DNA of 64,000 nucleotides from Cylicocyclus nassatus. Taxonomy: Eukaryota; Nematoda; Chromadorea; Rhabditida; Strongylidae. Positions 12,040-23,690 of the stretch are shown here, one piece after another (position 1 is the stretch's first letter; each line of letters starts with the position of its first letter). The stretch is taken from positions 80,741,322 through 80,805,321 of the forward strand of contig CATQJL010000223.1 of NCBI GenBank assembly GCA_958299035.1, written 5' to 3'. The notes under the pieces were generated by a model. It was not told the DNA's origin. It worked only from the letters and a program-made list of their open reading frames with translations, and searched no databases. The position numbers and the translations under genes were made by a program.

Positions 12040-12248
12040 AAGACGGAATAATACTCAACGAAGATTTTATCGTCGTTGAGGGCTGGACAAGGCACATTTT
12101 GCCAGATGGTAAACCTGCAGAGCTAGCAGATCTGCAAAACAGCTCGTGCAGCGTTTTTCAAACTTCCAGAGCGATAATTGACTAACGCTTCCCGGTGTTT
12201 GGGGCCTTTTTTAAGAAAGACAAGACATAATCTTATACATAAAGCTGA

Positions 12249-12300
12249 ATGTCTGTTTGTCTGTCTGTCTGTATGTCTGTCTGTCTGTCTGTATGTACGT
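12249..12300. repeat. CTGT/ATGT microsatellite
   Basis: Consecutive GTCT/GTAT tetranucleotides at the left edge of the Helitron-like mosaic. This combination of tetranucleotide run and following block is reused as a mirrored block at the right side. Confidence 0.85.
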
Positions 12301-13185
12301 ATGTTCCGAATAGAAAATTCCATTTCTGAACCGATCGGGACCAAACTTGGCACACATACACTTTGGGCCCCGGCGGGTGTCACAGTCCACTTTTCGTTAT
12401 CGATCGATGTCGATTTTATCGATTTTTATCGATTTTTTTGCTGAGTTCACCTACGGGGCTGGGAGTTGGCACAGGGGGGTAATCGAGCATGGGGATTCCG
12501 AATACAATATTGGTTTTCAGGATTATCGATTACTTTTATCGATTTTATCGATTTTTTTGCAAAGTTTGAGCTACGGGGCTGGGAGTTGGCACAGGGGGGG
12601 GTAATCGAGCATGCTGATCATCCCCAAGGGGGGTGATCAGCATGCTATTACACCCCTGTGCCAAATTCCAGCCCCCTAGCTCGAATTTTCAAAAAATCGA
12701 TAAAATCGATAAAAGTAATGGATGATCTTGAAAACTAATATTGTATTCGTAATCTGCATGCTCGATTACCCCCCTGTGCAAACTCCCAGCCCCGCAGGTC
12801 AAACTTTACAAAAAAATCGATAAAACCGGTAAAAGTAATGGACGATCCTGAAAACTAATATTGTGTTCGTAATCAGCATGCTCGATTACCCCCCTGTGCA
12901 AAATCCCAGCCTCGCATGTCAAAATTTACAAAAAATCGATAAAATCAATAAAAGTCATCGATAATTCTGAAAACTAATATTGTATTCGGAATCCCCATGC
13001 TCACTTCCCCCCCTCCCCCTGTGCCAACTCCTAGCCCTGTAGGTGAACTCTGCAAAAAAATCGATAAAAATCGGTAAAATCGACATCGATCGACAACGAA
13101 AAGTGGACTGTGACACCCGCCGGCGCCCGAAGTGTATGTGTGCCAAGTTTGGTCCGGATACGGCGGAGCCGGGTAAGCCAGCTAG
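12249..13185 (+). mobile_element. Helitron-like non-autonomous mosaic with tandem units
   Basis: It starts with a (CTGT)n/(ATGT)n microsatellite (12249-12300), followed by a block (ACCAAACTTGGCACACATAC) that recurs inverted near 13130-13150. Between them are about six units of 115-120 bp, two in one orientation and four in the other, turning around a palindrome (GCTGATCATCC..GATCAGC) near 12612-12645. Each unit has GGGCTGGGAGTTGGCACAGG and ATCGATAAAATCGAT-like parts. The right end GCGGAGCCGGGTAAGCCAGC-TAG|T resembles a Helitron 3' end (a hairpin followed by CTAG before T). I rate the Helitron call as moderate; the tandem and inverted structure is directly visible. Confidence 0.55.
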
Positions 13186-13372
13186 TCAACTATAGGGTTT
13201 GAATCTCGAAGTCAACAGTCTCGTTACGCAGCCAGTGCCCTTCCAGAAGGACACTTCAATAATATGTCTTCTGTGATTGCCAGCGCACATGACCAAAAAT
13301 TGGCGATCTGCGACCACCTCTGACGAATGACATTCTAATGCATGAGTAATGTACGTTTCTCATCTTGCAGTG

Positions 13373-13833
13373 TTAAAGGCAGCGACTCGGCAGAATAGAC
13401 CTACCTTAGATTTTGACGCAGATGGATAGGAGGTCTTCCAAGTGAACCAAAAGAGCAACTCCGGGCCGGAAATGTGAATTCTGCAAGCCAGGGGGGGGGG
13501 GGAGCCAAGCTCCGCTCCCCTTCCTCCTTTCGCTCCCCTAACACCTGGTTCGGACGAGTATCCTTCACTAGACGGCGCGGGAGCCCCCAACTGCTTTCCC
13601 GCATTGTGCATGCTATACAAAGCCAAAATTACAGGCAGCAGGGTCTTCGTGCCAGGGCCTCCCGACTTTCCTTTGAAAATTCTCGTCCGAGCAGCCTTTT
13701 GGAAATTGAAAAAAACGCCCCGAAAAAGGCTTTTTCACTCATTTTAAAGCTCAGATTCGGGATCTACGGGTCGACAACGCCCAAAACATGCAAAAAGATG
13801 GAAATGCAAAATCTGCCGAGCCGCTGCCTTTAA
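13373..13833. mobile_element. Foldback MITE, family D, copy 1
   Basis: Left end TTAAAGGCAGCGACTCGGCA; right end TGCCGAGCCGCTGCCTTTAA, its complement apart from one or two bases. The same ends occur at 33674-34054 and, for the right end only, near 41090-41116. A G12 run (13488-13500) lies inside. Open frames that end in NLPSRCL in all copies simply read through this terminus, so I do not call them genes. Confidence 0.72.
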
Positions 13834-14168
13834 GATGGCCATAAAGCAGATAATTTGATAGGGCAAAGAGAGCTTTGCAAGATGGCACTTGAACAACCTC
13901 AAAAAGTTCTTTACATTTGAACTGTGAAAGAACATCGAAAATCTCAAATACCTAAAGCATACCCTCGATACATGGAGCCACGTACCTTTACTTTGAGGGC
14001 TATAAGGGGACACAACCTTCCTGATTATATCGGAACGAATGTTAATGAAGCAAATATAGGGAATAATCTTTAACTTATCTCAGCGAAATCGAGAATTTGC
14101 GTTTTCATAGCTTTTTTTACCTTAAAAAGGTTTCTGTGGGTTTTTCGCCAGAATTCAGAACATAGTTT

Positions 14169-14829
14169 CTTACAAGGAGAGGATACTTAGTCGAAAGCGC
14201 CAATCCAGATGAGACATATATCATCTTAAAGCGCTTGAAACGCTGATTCCAAATCTGCATTTTTTAGCTGCGGAGCGGTTTTGTAGGGGGAGTTATGAGG
14301 AGTGTTTCCTCTAGAGTTGAGGCGCCCTCCACCATTTCTCCCCCTACCTATAAGCACTGTAAAGGAGTACCAACTGGTGGCAATTGACCTAGTGGTCAGT
14401 GACATGCCTGATAAAGAGAGTGTCAAGGTCTTAGTCCTCTTCGCACGCAACTTTGTCTCAGTTTTTTTTTGCAAAATTGAACCTCTAAATGGCTTTAAAG
14501 CTCCGCTTGAAATTTTTGATGATATTGATGCTATAGAAGTGGTAAAAAACCAAAATAATACGAATATTATGATCTCTATGCAATCTTCACTCAAGTTACT
14601 TACCATGAGGCCAGTTGCCACCAGCTGGTAATCCTCCACGGTGCCTATAAGTAGGGGAGACATGGTGGAGGGCGCCTCGACCCTAGAGGGAAACACCCCT
14701 CATAACTCCCTCGACAAAACCGCTCCGCAGCTAAAAAGTGCAGATTTAGAATCAGCGTTTCAAGCGCTTTAAGATGATATATGTCTCATCTGGATTGGTG
14801 CTTTCGACTAAGTATCCTATCCTTGTTAG
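14169..14829. mobile_element. Foldback MITE, family A, copy 2
   Basis: Arms of about 250 bp mirror each other. The left starts CTTACAAGGAGAGGATACTT with ATCCAGATGAGACATATATC inside; the right ends AAGTATCCTATCCTTGTTAG. Both arms contain the core (CGCTGATTCC at 14241-14250, AGAATCAGCG at 14749-14757). The open frames on both strands are arms read in opposite directions. Confidence 0.8.
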
Positions 14830-15062
14830 TTAACCTCTCATTTGAACAAAATCGAGTTTTAGAAGTTTAGGAAAGCTATTGAAGTCCAACAAGAACGAGG
14901 AACTGCGCTTGAATCTGAGAGTCGCGCATGAAAACGCTGGTCTATCTCGTTAATGAGTGATTTTCAAAGCTTGGGACTTTGTCAGCTCTCTTCGTCGTGT
15001 TATGACGATCAGAATGATATATAATGTTACAGGTTTCATCGAGATCCCGCAGAGATCTACGA

Positions 15063-15175
15063 CCAGAGCCAAATGCCCCGTCGGCTCTGGTCTGTCTCCG
15101 CTGCTTGTCTGCGTCTCCGCGCGCTGCGCGCTACCTCGCTACCCCAAACGCGAGGCGCGGGGCATTTGGCTCTGG
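15063..15175. repeat. Short GC-rich foldback
   Basis: Perfect 18-bp ends: CCAGAGCCAAATGCCCCG at 15063-15080 and its complement at 15158-15175. Between them is a GC-rich block (CGCGCGCTGCGCGC). Probably a small MITE; no clear target duplication. Confidence 0.65.
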
Positions 15176-15478
15176 CACCCTTTTCTTCTGTTTCGAACCT
15201 AATTTTAGCAAGCTATATATCATTTTGAAGCACTTGACCTCTATTTTCACACTGACAACGTCTCAGAACCACATTTTTTGATTTGATCGAGAAATCCGGC
15301 AAAAACCTTGTTTTTGAAAATCTCTTGTTTTTCTCCTAGTTTAACTATTTTCACGCGGTTTTTTCGTGCATCCTATAGATCTTGCTTCTGTTCATTATGC
15401 AGACAGCCATCCATCCTTTATCTCTTTGATTATTGTGGAATTTTTTGCGAAAAATCATAAAAAGTGCGTTTTTCTTTA

Positions 15479-15754
15479 TCGTCGACTCTAAAAATCGTGA
15501 CGACGGTCTGCAGTGCGGCCAGTGCGCGCCGCACGGCACTGCCGCTTTAACGTAAGGCAATCTTGCTTCTCAGCAGTGTAGGCTCCCTGCGGTAGCCATG
15601 AAAGTTCCTGAAAGCAAAAAAGATGCAAAAAGAAAAAGTAAAACCACAAGAACTCACCTTCTCCACGTAATTTGGGCGAATCACTAGACGGCAGTGCCGT
15701 GCGGCGCGCACTGGCCGCACTGCAGACCGTCGTCACGATTTTTAGAGTCGACGA
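15479..15754. mobile_element. TA-flanked foldback MITE
   Basis: Near-perfect arms of about 70 bp begin TCGTCGACTCTAAAAATCGT and contain CTGCAGTGCGGCCAGTGCGC; the right arm is the exact mirror. TA is on both sides (15477-15478, 15755-15756). The arms are almost identical, so this copy is recent or under gene conversion. Confidence 0.8.
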
Positions 15755-16523
15755 TACCTTGTTCTGTCTCAGTGCTTTCGCATCGATTTTTTCCAGCTTG
15801 GGTGATTGTTGCTCAGAACAATAAGTGCAACAATCCAGACAACGTCCCAGGAAACAGGAATGTTAATACGGGGGTAACAATTCAAAGGACGCATCAAAAA
15901 TCAAAACCCCGTGTTGCGAATTGCTGGTCCTGAAGTGAAAACTTGCACTTTGAAAAGCCGCCAAATGGAAGATTTCAAGCCTCATTGCAGCGTTTTTATC
16001 CGGTTTTCAGCAATTTCTTTTGCTATTTGTGTCTGTTTTATGTCACTTTCTCTTCTCTGATCATCTTTGAACAACCTTCACTATTTATGACGTCAGATGT
16101 TCAAACAACCTTCACTTTTGACGCCCTGACTTAGACTATCGAAGGTGTGACCTAAAGGCAGAGCTCTGTCTAAAAGGACTGCAAACCTCCAGTTTGCTCA
16201 AAAGGTTACTTACGGCGCAAGCTAATTACTTTTCACATCTGGCATTTACAAGTTACTTACCGCATCTGGCAACTCCAACAGAATTGGTGCATGCACAGTC
16301 TACTTCTCTGTAAATTATAGTGGAGCTTGAACATAAAATGAGAATGAAACAATCGTTTGAATCTAGTGCTGATCGATACGCTCACGAAAATGGCTCATAT
16401 GGAATTGCTCTGCAATCCGCTTCTTCGTTCTGTTTCACTCCTGAGTAAACCATGATTCAGATTAGTGATGCAGGAACAGGTTACCTTGCTGTAGCTTTTC
16501 CCTTTGCTTTTTTCATTGTATCA

Positions 16524-16700
16524 GGTTGTCCCAAAAGTAAACTCCTTTTTTGAATAACTCAAGCTGTTTTTGTTTTCCTAGAATATTTAGGGTATCATTC
16601 GATAGAGCAGATCAAGCTCTGCAAAATGACCGCTAAGGGTCCGCCAAAAATCAATCAACCAATCCTGGCCAAAAAAGTAAGTGTAATGAAATTCTGGTTG
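16524..16700. mobile_element. Mariner-like terminus, remnant
   Basis: TCAGGTTGTCCCAAAAGTAA is a mariner-type end, followed by weakly coding DNA. No matching right end was found and no transposase motif can be read with confidence. Confidence 0.45.
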
Positions 16701-18540
16701 CGAGTGCAGTTGTATGAAACTCTATAAATTTTTAGCGAATGAGGTTAAAAGCTTCTTCTAACAACCATTGAATAGAGCATGAAAGAAGCTTCTTGATGGA
16801 GGAGGTGCAAAAGGAAGCAAAGCCCCTGCCGCCTGTATCCAAGGGGAAAGTGCTAGGCAGAGAATCCGCCCATCGCTCCGCTCACGGGATGCTCCCATTA
16901 TGTGTTGAGCAAGAATGGTAGATGGACTACCAAATATTGATCAAATTTGATGGATTGAGAAGTTAAACTACGAATCGGGTTTCGGGAAATTGACAGTAAA
17001 GATTCTCAAACAGGTTTTCAGGTACCAGGATGATAATAAAAGTAGTATCATGTCATAAACCTAATAAATATAGTAACGGTCGTCTTTGTAACAGTCAAAT
17101 GGAACCTACTATTCAATCATTGATGAATTTTGTTCAAAATCAAAGTGATGATGAGCTTAAAAGGTGGGTTACCAAAAACTGATTTAAGGCAGGAGAATAT
17201 GAGCCGAAAATGGAGTTTCAAACTGATTTCAACAATAAAGTGGGAGTGAAGAATGAAGTGGGACAATATCTAATATAAATGGGGAAAACCAATGAAAGCT
17301 ATTATAACTGTTATAACAGACAAATTTTGGTGACTTTGCCCGCCTTTGGCAGCTTTTTGCCCGAGTTTGATTTTGTAACTCGGATAATTTCGCATCTACT
17401 TTCGCAAGTTCACCTTTTCAAAACAAGACTTTCAAGTTTTTTTCGCGAATTTTCCCCTTTTCTCTCCCCCTCTCCTCTCCCCCCTCCCCCAGTAAAACAC
17501 TTATTGGAGTTAACAACGGACAAAGTTTTACTTGAATTATGACGTTCCTGGCTCATCAGACGATTGGCGCTTAACTGCAAAAGTCAACTAACCGGCTATC
17601 GATTAAAATGCAACTAACGCAGTGACTATCTTAAAAAATTAAGAAAATTATCTCGGGAAATTAAAATGCAACATAGAGTAAGCTTTCCGCTAAGCCATTT
17701 ATAGGAGTTCATAAAAAATTTGAAGTCGAGCTTAAGCTCTTACCTCTCTAAAACGCGAGTTTATACAAAAGTCTATTTAAAAGATTCGTTTTTCAAAACT
17801 GGTCACAGACTTGTTTTCCCCTCCTTGTATCCCCACCCCAGGTCTTTTAAACTAGCCTTTTCCTTCAAGGAACTCCTGAGCAAAAAGGCGAGGGCCACAC
17901 TCAGAGCAGAGGGCGGAGCTTGGAAGGTTGCCAGATCCTTCTCGGCACGCGGCCAGCTCCTCCCCTTCTCCCCTTGGATACACGTGGTAAGGCCTTTGGT
18001 TCCTCTTGCACCGCCGCCCTTCTTGATAGTGTGCTGAGTTTTTTTCATAGGAGAAAGTTCGATGGAGAAAAGCTATCCTGAACAAGCGCTTGAAAAACGC
18101 GCATTACTCTTGCACCAACCTAATATATTGATCAAATATGTTGCCCTTCATACTCGGTGAGGTAATCATCGTTCTCATCGTTTTCAAAGGCTGTTGCCTG
18201 CACTACCTCATTGTGGTGACATGAATTGGACTGCGGAATTGAGTGAGGATCACTGATGACAGGACATTTGTGATTTTAAAAAGCAGTTTAAAACGCGGAT
18301 ACTATTCAAACTGTCTGCGCCATTCCATTGACGTCATCGGAATGTTTGAAGCGCAGTCGCTGTACTATCACATCGCAAAACATGTGTCTAATGTGATTGC
18401 GTCGCACTTTGAAAACATGGAGCTGATTTTGTATGAGTGACCACGTCGCTCATAAAGGCCATAAAGATCCCTCAAAAAGCCGAGCAGTAAGAGCTTCGAT
18501 AATTCTTCTTGTTCGGTGTTTGTAAAGTTTATGTGATGCT
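16701..18540. other. Gene-free stretch with GC-rich block
   Basis: Short frames only. A GC-richer block at 17805-18025 holds several frames on both strands without recognised motifs. I see no gene with splice support in this stretch. Confidence 0.35.
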
Positions 18541-18576
18541 TATATGTAGATCACAAAAACAATTTGTGTTTACAGA

Positions 18577-18801
18577 ATGAAACTCCTCCCTCTTCTTGTT
18601 CTGTGTTTGATGGTCCTCGAAGTGTGTGACGCCAAGAAAAAGGTGCGAAAGAAGGCAAAGCGAGCAAAGCGACCGAAACGTATAGTGCGTCCATGTCCAG
18701 CGCCACGTCCAGTGCCACTTCCAGTGCCATGTCCAGGGCCGACAAAACCAATTCAGCCAAAACCACAAGTGTGCGGTTGTGAGTCAATAGCATTACTTTG
18801 A
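18577..18801 (+). CDS. Candidate secreted basic/proline-rich small peptide
   Basis: I do not recognise a family. The 74-residue frame starts with a convincing signal peptide (residues 1-19, MKLLPLLVLCLMVLEVCDA). A strongly basic run follows (about residues 20-36, K/R with A and P), then a proline/cysteine segment with CPAPRPVPLPVPCPGP and a final CGC. The ATG lies one base after TTTACAG, a good splice acceptor, consistent with SL trans-splicing directly before the start. An AATAAA at 18968-18973 lies about 170 bases after the stop and could be its poly(A) signal. An alternative donor (GGTT|GTGAGT, intron start 18779) would drop the last residues and continue into an unseen exon. No homologous neighbour. 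Moderate confidence as a gene. Confidence 0.5.
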   Translation: MKLLPLLVLCLMVLEVCDAKKKVRKKAKRAKRPKRIVRPCPAPRPVPLPVPCPGPTKPIQPKPQVCGCESIALL

Positions 18802-19628
18802 AAAATATGAAAAATGTGTTATACCAATGTTTCATGTTTCACTCTGCTTCGAAAAGGCTCCAGTGGTCATAACAGCGAGTGTTAGACTAGACTTGGGCAC
18901 TAATAGCTTGTTTCCCACATCATTCCAATGTTGCCATATTGTCTGAAGCGAGTGACTTCTAATTGGAAATAAACTACTTTCGCTATTAGATATCTCATTT
19001 TTGAGTATTGTCATTATTCACTGTAACTTCGTAGCGGACAACCAAACACATCTCGATTAAGCTACTTATTTTAAGTCATGATACTCGAATCAGTTTCTGT
19101 GAAATGATAGCAATCGAGGAGAGACACCACAAAGCATAATTGCAAAGCAAAAATATTTCGCTTCGATTTTTCGAGCAGCGATCAAAAATGCTTTTCAGTT
19201 CTTTATGCAGCGGAAGTTAAAGAAAAGCAACAGGAACAGAAGAAATTCATCTTCATGCAGATATACCAAAACGTAGGTCTATTTGCTGGTCTATGCATTA
19301 ACGTATGTAGTTTATTGGATACAGGCGGAGATAAAAATATATCTCGACGTTTCTTCTCTCAAAGGCAACGAATCGTGCATCGAACCCGCGAAGAAGAATG
19401 GTACTTCGCCTAGATTTGTTGAAGGTAAAAAATTCTAGTAATGCTCACTAGGAATAATGTTGCACTATTTTCAGGTAGATTCATTCGGGAAAATCTCCGC
19501 GCAGTAATTGAAGTTTCGCGGTGCTTTCTCCAAGAGGAAGTTTGCAAATCCAGGAACCGGAACCAAGTAATCATGCCTCCGTTTACTCCGCTGGGGGAGT
19601 AACACTCTTTTGCACCAGATGCTTCTTC
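18802..19628. other. Gene-free stretch and possible 3' UTR
   Basis: After the small-peptide frame comes AT-rich DNA with an AATAAA at 18968. The rest shows only short frames and no repeat ends I can name. Confidence 0.35.
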
Positions 19629-20259
19629 TAACCAGGGAACAATCCCAACTTAAGGTGGCGAATTGGAATCCGCATATCATTAGATGAGTCTTGATGAGCT
19701 GATTCCAAATCTATATTTCATATGTGCGATGCCCTTCTCTGCAAAAAGTTGTGAGCATTTCAAAATGTGAAGTCACTAAGGTTTCAACGCTTAATGCCCT
19801 TCAAAATCCAACTTTAGAGTGTATGACAAGCCTGATATTGAGTGTGCTGAATTCCAGGAATGCCCACATTCAAAAGAAACACAAGTAATTGTTTTCGAAC
19901 AACTAATTCTCGAGGTATGGCGCTGTATTATTACCAAATTTGTTGTTTTCGTTGCTCAAAGATTTTACTAACGAACTTTAGTTGCTTTTTAGTTGTTCAA
20001 AAACATTGTGTTTCTTTTAATGTGAGCATTTCTTGAAATAAGTACACTCAGAATCTAATAATACACTTTAAAGGTTGGATGTTGAAGGACATCAAGCATT
20101 GAAGCCCCATTGACTTCACATTTTCAAATGCTTATAACTTTTTGCAGAAAATGGCTCTGCATATATGAAAGGTAGATTTGGAATCAGCTCATCAAGTCGC
20201 AACTGATGATATGCGTTCATAGCAATTTGCCACCTTAAATTGGGATCGTTCCCTTGTAA
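19629..20259. mobile_element. Foldback MITE, diverged family A (copy 3)
   Basis: Left arm ACCAGGGAACAATCCCAACT; right arm ..AATTGGGATCGTTCCCTTGT. Both arms carry GCATATCAT-like and GCTGATTCCAAATCTA (19699-) or its inverse (20174-20186). The arms fold for about 250 bp each. Confidence 0.72.
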
Positions 20260-20304
20260 TTTTATACTCACTAACGTGTTCTTCTTGTTTGTATGACCTT
20301 GTAA

Positions 20305-20962
20305 GAGCCGCATGCATCGATATTCCCGCTGGGGAGAGGAACACAGCTCAGAAGAAAGCTTCATTTTCTGAAACTCGGAGCATTTGGGTTTCTCACTGCC
20401 TATTAATCATAGGTGTTTCTATTACCCTTCACCATAAACATATCGAAAAGGAGAGAAGTTGTAGAAGAAACATTTTCCAACCTTTATTTGATTTCCTGAG
20501 TCTCAGTCTTTTCTCCGAAATCATTTTTCTTGCTTTGAAATATGGGGAAACTCTCGAGAATTGTACTGACTATATGATCCAACAGCGCTAAGCATGCTTT
20601 AAAGAACAAATGAGTTAATGAAATAGATTTGATAAACTCTAACTTTCGACTAGAAGAGCACTGTTGGGTTCGACAAAGTAAATTTTGGAGTGTTTTCAAT
20701 AACTTCGAACGAAAAGCATATCTTTGTAGAAAAGAGCTCGGCCGCCGGAGGACAGTAGGAGATCGTACGAAAAGCTGGAGAATTTGGCTTCTACAACTTC
20801 TCGCTTCTGTTTGATATGTTTCTAGTATAGGGTAACAGAAACACTTGTGAACGGTATGACATGGAGGAATCCAGGTATCCAGAGCTTCAAAAAATGGAGC
20901 TTTTGTAAGCTGCTTATGTCCCTCACCCCTCTTCCGAGTGGGATGTCACTGCATGCAGCTCC
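20305..20962. mobile_element. Foldback element, family B, copy 2
   Basis: Left end GAGCCGCATGCATCGATATT followed by CCGCTGGGGAGAGG; right end CCTCTTCCGAGTGGGATGTC..GCATGCAGCTCC. TAA precedes the left end (20302-20304); the right flank is AAA. The internal order of blocks matches 11323-12039 (CCCTTCAC, then a block near GCTAAGCATG). The arms are more diverged than in copy 1. Confidence 0.65.
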
Positions 20963-21192
20963 AAAAGTAGGGCTTATTCAAAACCATTAGTCGGTTTTGT
21001 AAGTCTTAGTGCTCTACTTTCACTTTTTATTCACTCAATGAAAAACTAGTTTTTTCTATTTCTTTTATCGTAATGCCCACAGAAGTCTGCAAGACAACAG
21101 TTCACAGCCAGTTCACAACATTAGAACGGTCTTCGTTTCATGGACTTGTGTACTATTTTCAATATTCTTCTGTTTGCCTGAAGATTACTTCT

Positions 21193-21565
21193 ATTAGAAT
21201 GATCCAAAAGTATTGGGGTACCTAAAAAATAATTGCAGTTTTCTCGAACAAAAAAGTTGGAAGTCCTGTGTTGGCAGGTGTTAGTATATAACAAAACCTT
21301 CTGGTTGTGGTCTATAGATAGGCACTGTCACAAGGCGTTATTTTTATGAGCACTTAAAATCAAAGCTCATCACTTCAAGTAGTTTTGAGCTTTGAGTAGC
21401 ACCGCTGCGGTAAAGTGAGATTACCAAAGATATCTGCGCAGCAATGTGTAAGGGAGCTGCCATCAAATCCACGGTAGTTTGTTGGTCCCAGCGCTTTGAA
21501 ACATAAAATGACCAGCAATTTGAACGCCTTTGTATGAGGTGTCCCAATACATTTTGACCACCTAA
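21193..21565. mobile_element. Mariner-type MITE, TA-flanked
   Basis: Left TTAGAATGATCCAAAAGTAT then TGGGGTACC; right end mirrors it (..GGTGTCCCAATACATTTTGA, CCACCTAA). TA at 21191-21192 and 21566-21567. The ends resemble mariner inverted repeats. No transposase frame. Confidence 0.72.
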
Positions 21566-22040
21566 TACGTTACACCTTTCGGACTTACGCGCTGGTGTCT
21601 TCGCCAGATTGGCCAATAAAATTGTCAGTTATCGCAGAGCTCTTGCATTTGTTTTACTATCACGAAACCTCATCTTCCAAAATCTGCTAATCAAGCAAGC
21701 CGCAGATCGCTGAGCATACGATCCAGCGCTAAAGGATACCGTTTATAGTGATGATAAATTTCAAAAGTATTTCCAAGAAGTTTCGATGGCAGAGAGGCTT
21801 TTGTCAGCTGGATCTAATTATAAGATAGTAGAGCCTCAAGTATACGTGGCTTGGGCCCATCCTTTGGTCCATGCGCTAGGTTCTGAAAACATGCTTCAAG
21901 TTTTACCATTGACGCCCACCTCCAGTCTGCGTGGCTAATGCAGGTCCGAAACACGCCTTCAGGACTCAGAGTATAAATAAGGTAGGGCTGAGGCTGCGGT
22001 GTACTAGGAGATTTATCATCTCAAAACACTTCGTAATATA

Positions 22041-22280
22041 CAGGTTTTCCCTAAATGATGTGCACACTGTTTGATCTCCCTGCCTCAACGTCGTTTGTCG
22101 TCCTCTAGATACCATTCCGTAGAGCCGGCTCTAATTTGTTATAGATCTAAAGTCTCCAATCTTTCTTCATTGCTGTAAAATCACGGTAGAACCTTGAAAA
22201 GGATTTCAAGGTGTTAAGATCGCATTTTGCCTCAGAAAGGAGTTATTGCTGTGTTGTCTGTTTGAGCAGCAACCAAGACG
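22041..22280. mobile_element. Family C foldback, one-ended fragment
   Basis: After TA at 22039-22040 the sequence CAGGTTTTCCCTAAATGATG and GTGCACACTGTTTGAT follows the left arm of the 38749 element, up to the block with ATTGCTGTAAAATCACGGTA. The right arm is missing. Confidence 0.6.
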
Positions 22281-22333
22281 TCATTGAGTTTTATTCAATC
22301 GGCCAGCGTTTGGGGCCTGGGAAGTCGAATGTA

Positions 22334-23258
22334 TTGGGTTGTTTCGGAAGTTCTACCCGTTTTCGAACTTTGACTTTAATTCACCGTAACTCTTCTCAGA
22401 AATAATCTTTGCAATAGCTATAATCTGTATTACAATCTGCAAATCTTTAACTATTCTGCGCACTCTTTAAGATTATTGCAGTAACAGTGGAGAAGATTTT
22501 ATAGGCGAAAATCGAGGAAGATCTCCTTGTAGAAACCTTCACTTTGCAAAAGCATAACTTGATTTGGAATTAGCTGAGTTGCACAAGCACTGCTCACAGT
22601 GTAGCCCATAGTCGACTGAGGGGTACCTTAACTTTGGATTTCATCAAACTCTTTCATAAAAATTTTGTGCTGAAAAATCCGAAAGGACCCACTTATTTAC
22701 CTTTTTCTGAGGCGGCAAAAAATGCAATTTTTTGACATTTTTGATTTTTTCGCCGTTGAGAAGCCAGGAAACCTTTTCGTTCTTCTAGTACCAGTTGTTC
22801 TAGCTCTAATCTTACCATATAGAGTAAAAGTTCCGCGATTGCAATAATTTATGATTTTTATGCGGCTTGAAGGGACCATAAAGACAGGTTATGTTTGATC
22901 TAAAAATTTGTAAGTTCAAAATTTTCCTGAAATCATATCTCGATGAGCGTTTCGTAGCACAAGTCTCCTGCAAACATTATGTATGTTTTAAAAAAAAGTT
23001 TTTCCTTTTTCTTGTAGATTTCACGGCGATAGAGCAAAGACGAAAATTTTCACATTTGCTTCGCTGTCTTTTCAAAGTCCGCAACCACACAGCGAACAAA
23101 GATCTTTGAAAACGAAAACATGCCCGAAAAACTAGAAGAAAAGAGCTTTTGAATGATATAGGCATTGTTTGTGAAAAAATCTTTTCAAAATTCTTTCTCC
23201 AAAATCGGCAGTTCAAAAAAAGGTATAGAAAACGGGTAGAACTTTTGAAACAACCCAA
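22334..23258. mobile_element. TA-flanked MITE with TTGGGTTGTTTC ends
   Basis: Left TTGGGTTGTTTCGGAAGTTC then TACCCGTTTTC; right end is the mirrored form ending GAAACAACCCAA. TA flanks both ends (22332-22333, 23259-23260). Internal frames are short and unassigned. Confidence 0.72.
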
Positions 23259-23458
23259 TATAAATGAAATGTCCTCTCAAACACCAGCATTAGTTCCCAG
23301 ATAACATTCTTCCCGTGACCACTGCAAAAGCCAAAGTAAATTGACGGACACCCAGAACTCATTTGAATAACAGATAGGATATGCATCTTCACCTCTTCTT
23401 ATTGTGGCCGTGTTGCCTTGGCCTCATATCAAAATCCACAGAGAAGTTCATATAACCA

Positions 23459-23690
23459 GGGTTCGGTCGCGCGTGGGCACGAGTTTTGTGGCGACAAAGG
23501 CGAGTTCATTGATCACGAGGCGCTCTTCCTTCCAGAAGAGTACCAATAAACTTAACATTTGGATTCTTTGGCCTCTAGTAAAACCCCGAAATATGTCGTA
23601 GAGTAAACAAAGTGAGTTACACTAAAGTACACGCTGTCCATGATTGTGCCTTTGTCGCCGCAAAACTCGTGCTCACGCGCGGTCGAACCC
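23459..23690. mobile_element. Foldback MITE with GGGTTCG ends
   Basis: Arms of about 44 bp: left GGGTTCGGTCGCGCGTGGGC then ACGAGTTTTG; right mirror ends GCGCGGTCGAACCC. The interior is about 145 bp of unrelated sequence. No clear target duplication. Confidence 0.65.

Noticed and set aside
13474..13833. 119-codon frame and the similar endings NLPSRCL at 40865-41116 and 33908-34123
   Set aside because: The shared ending is the inverted terminus of family D read as protein; the rest of the frames do not match each other.
18243..18440. 65-codon frame resembling a folded domain
   Set aside because: No recognised motif and no exon boundary evidence; likely chance.
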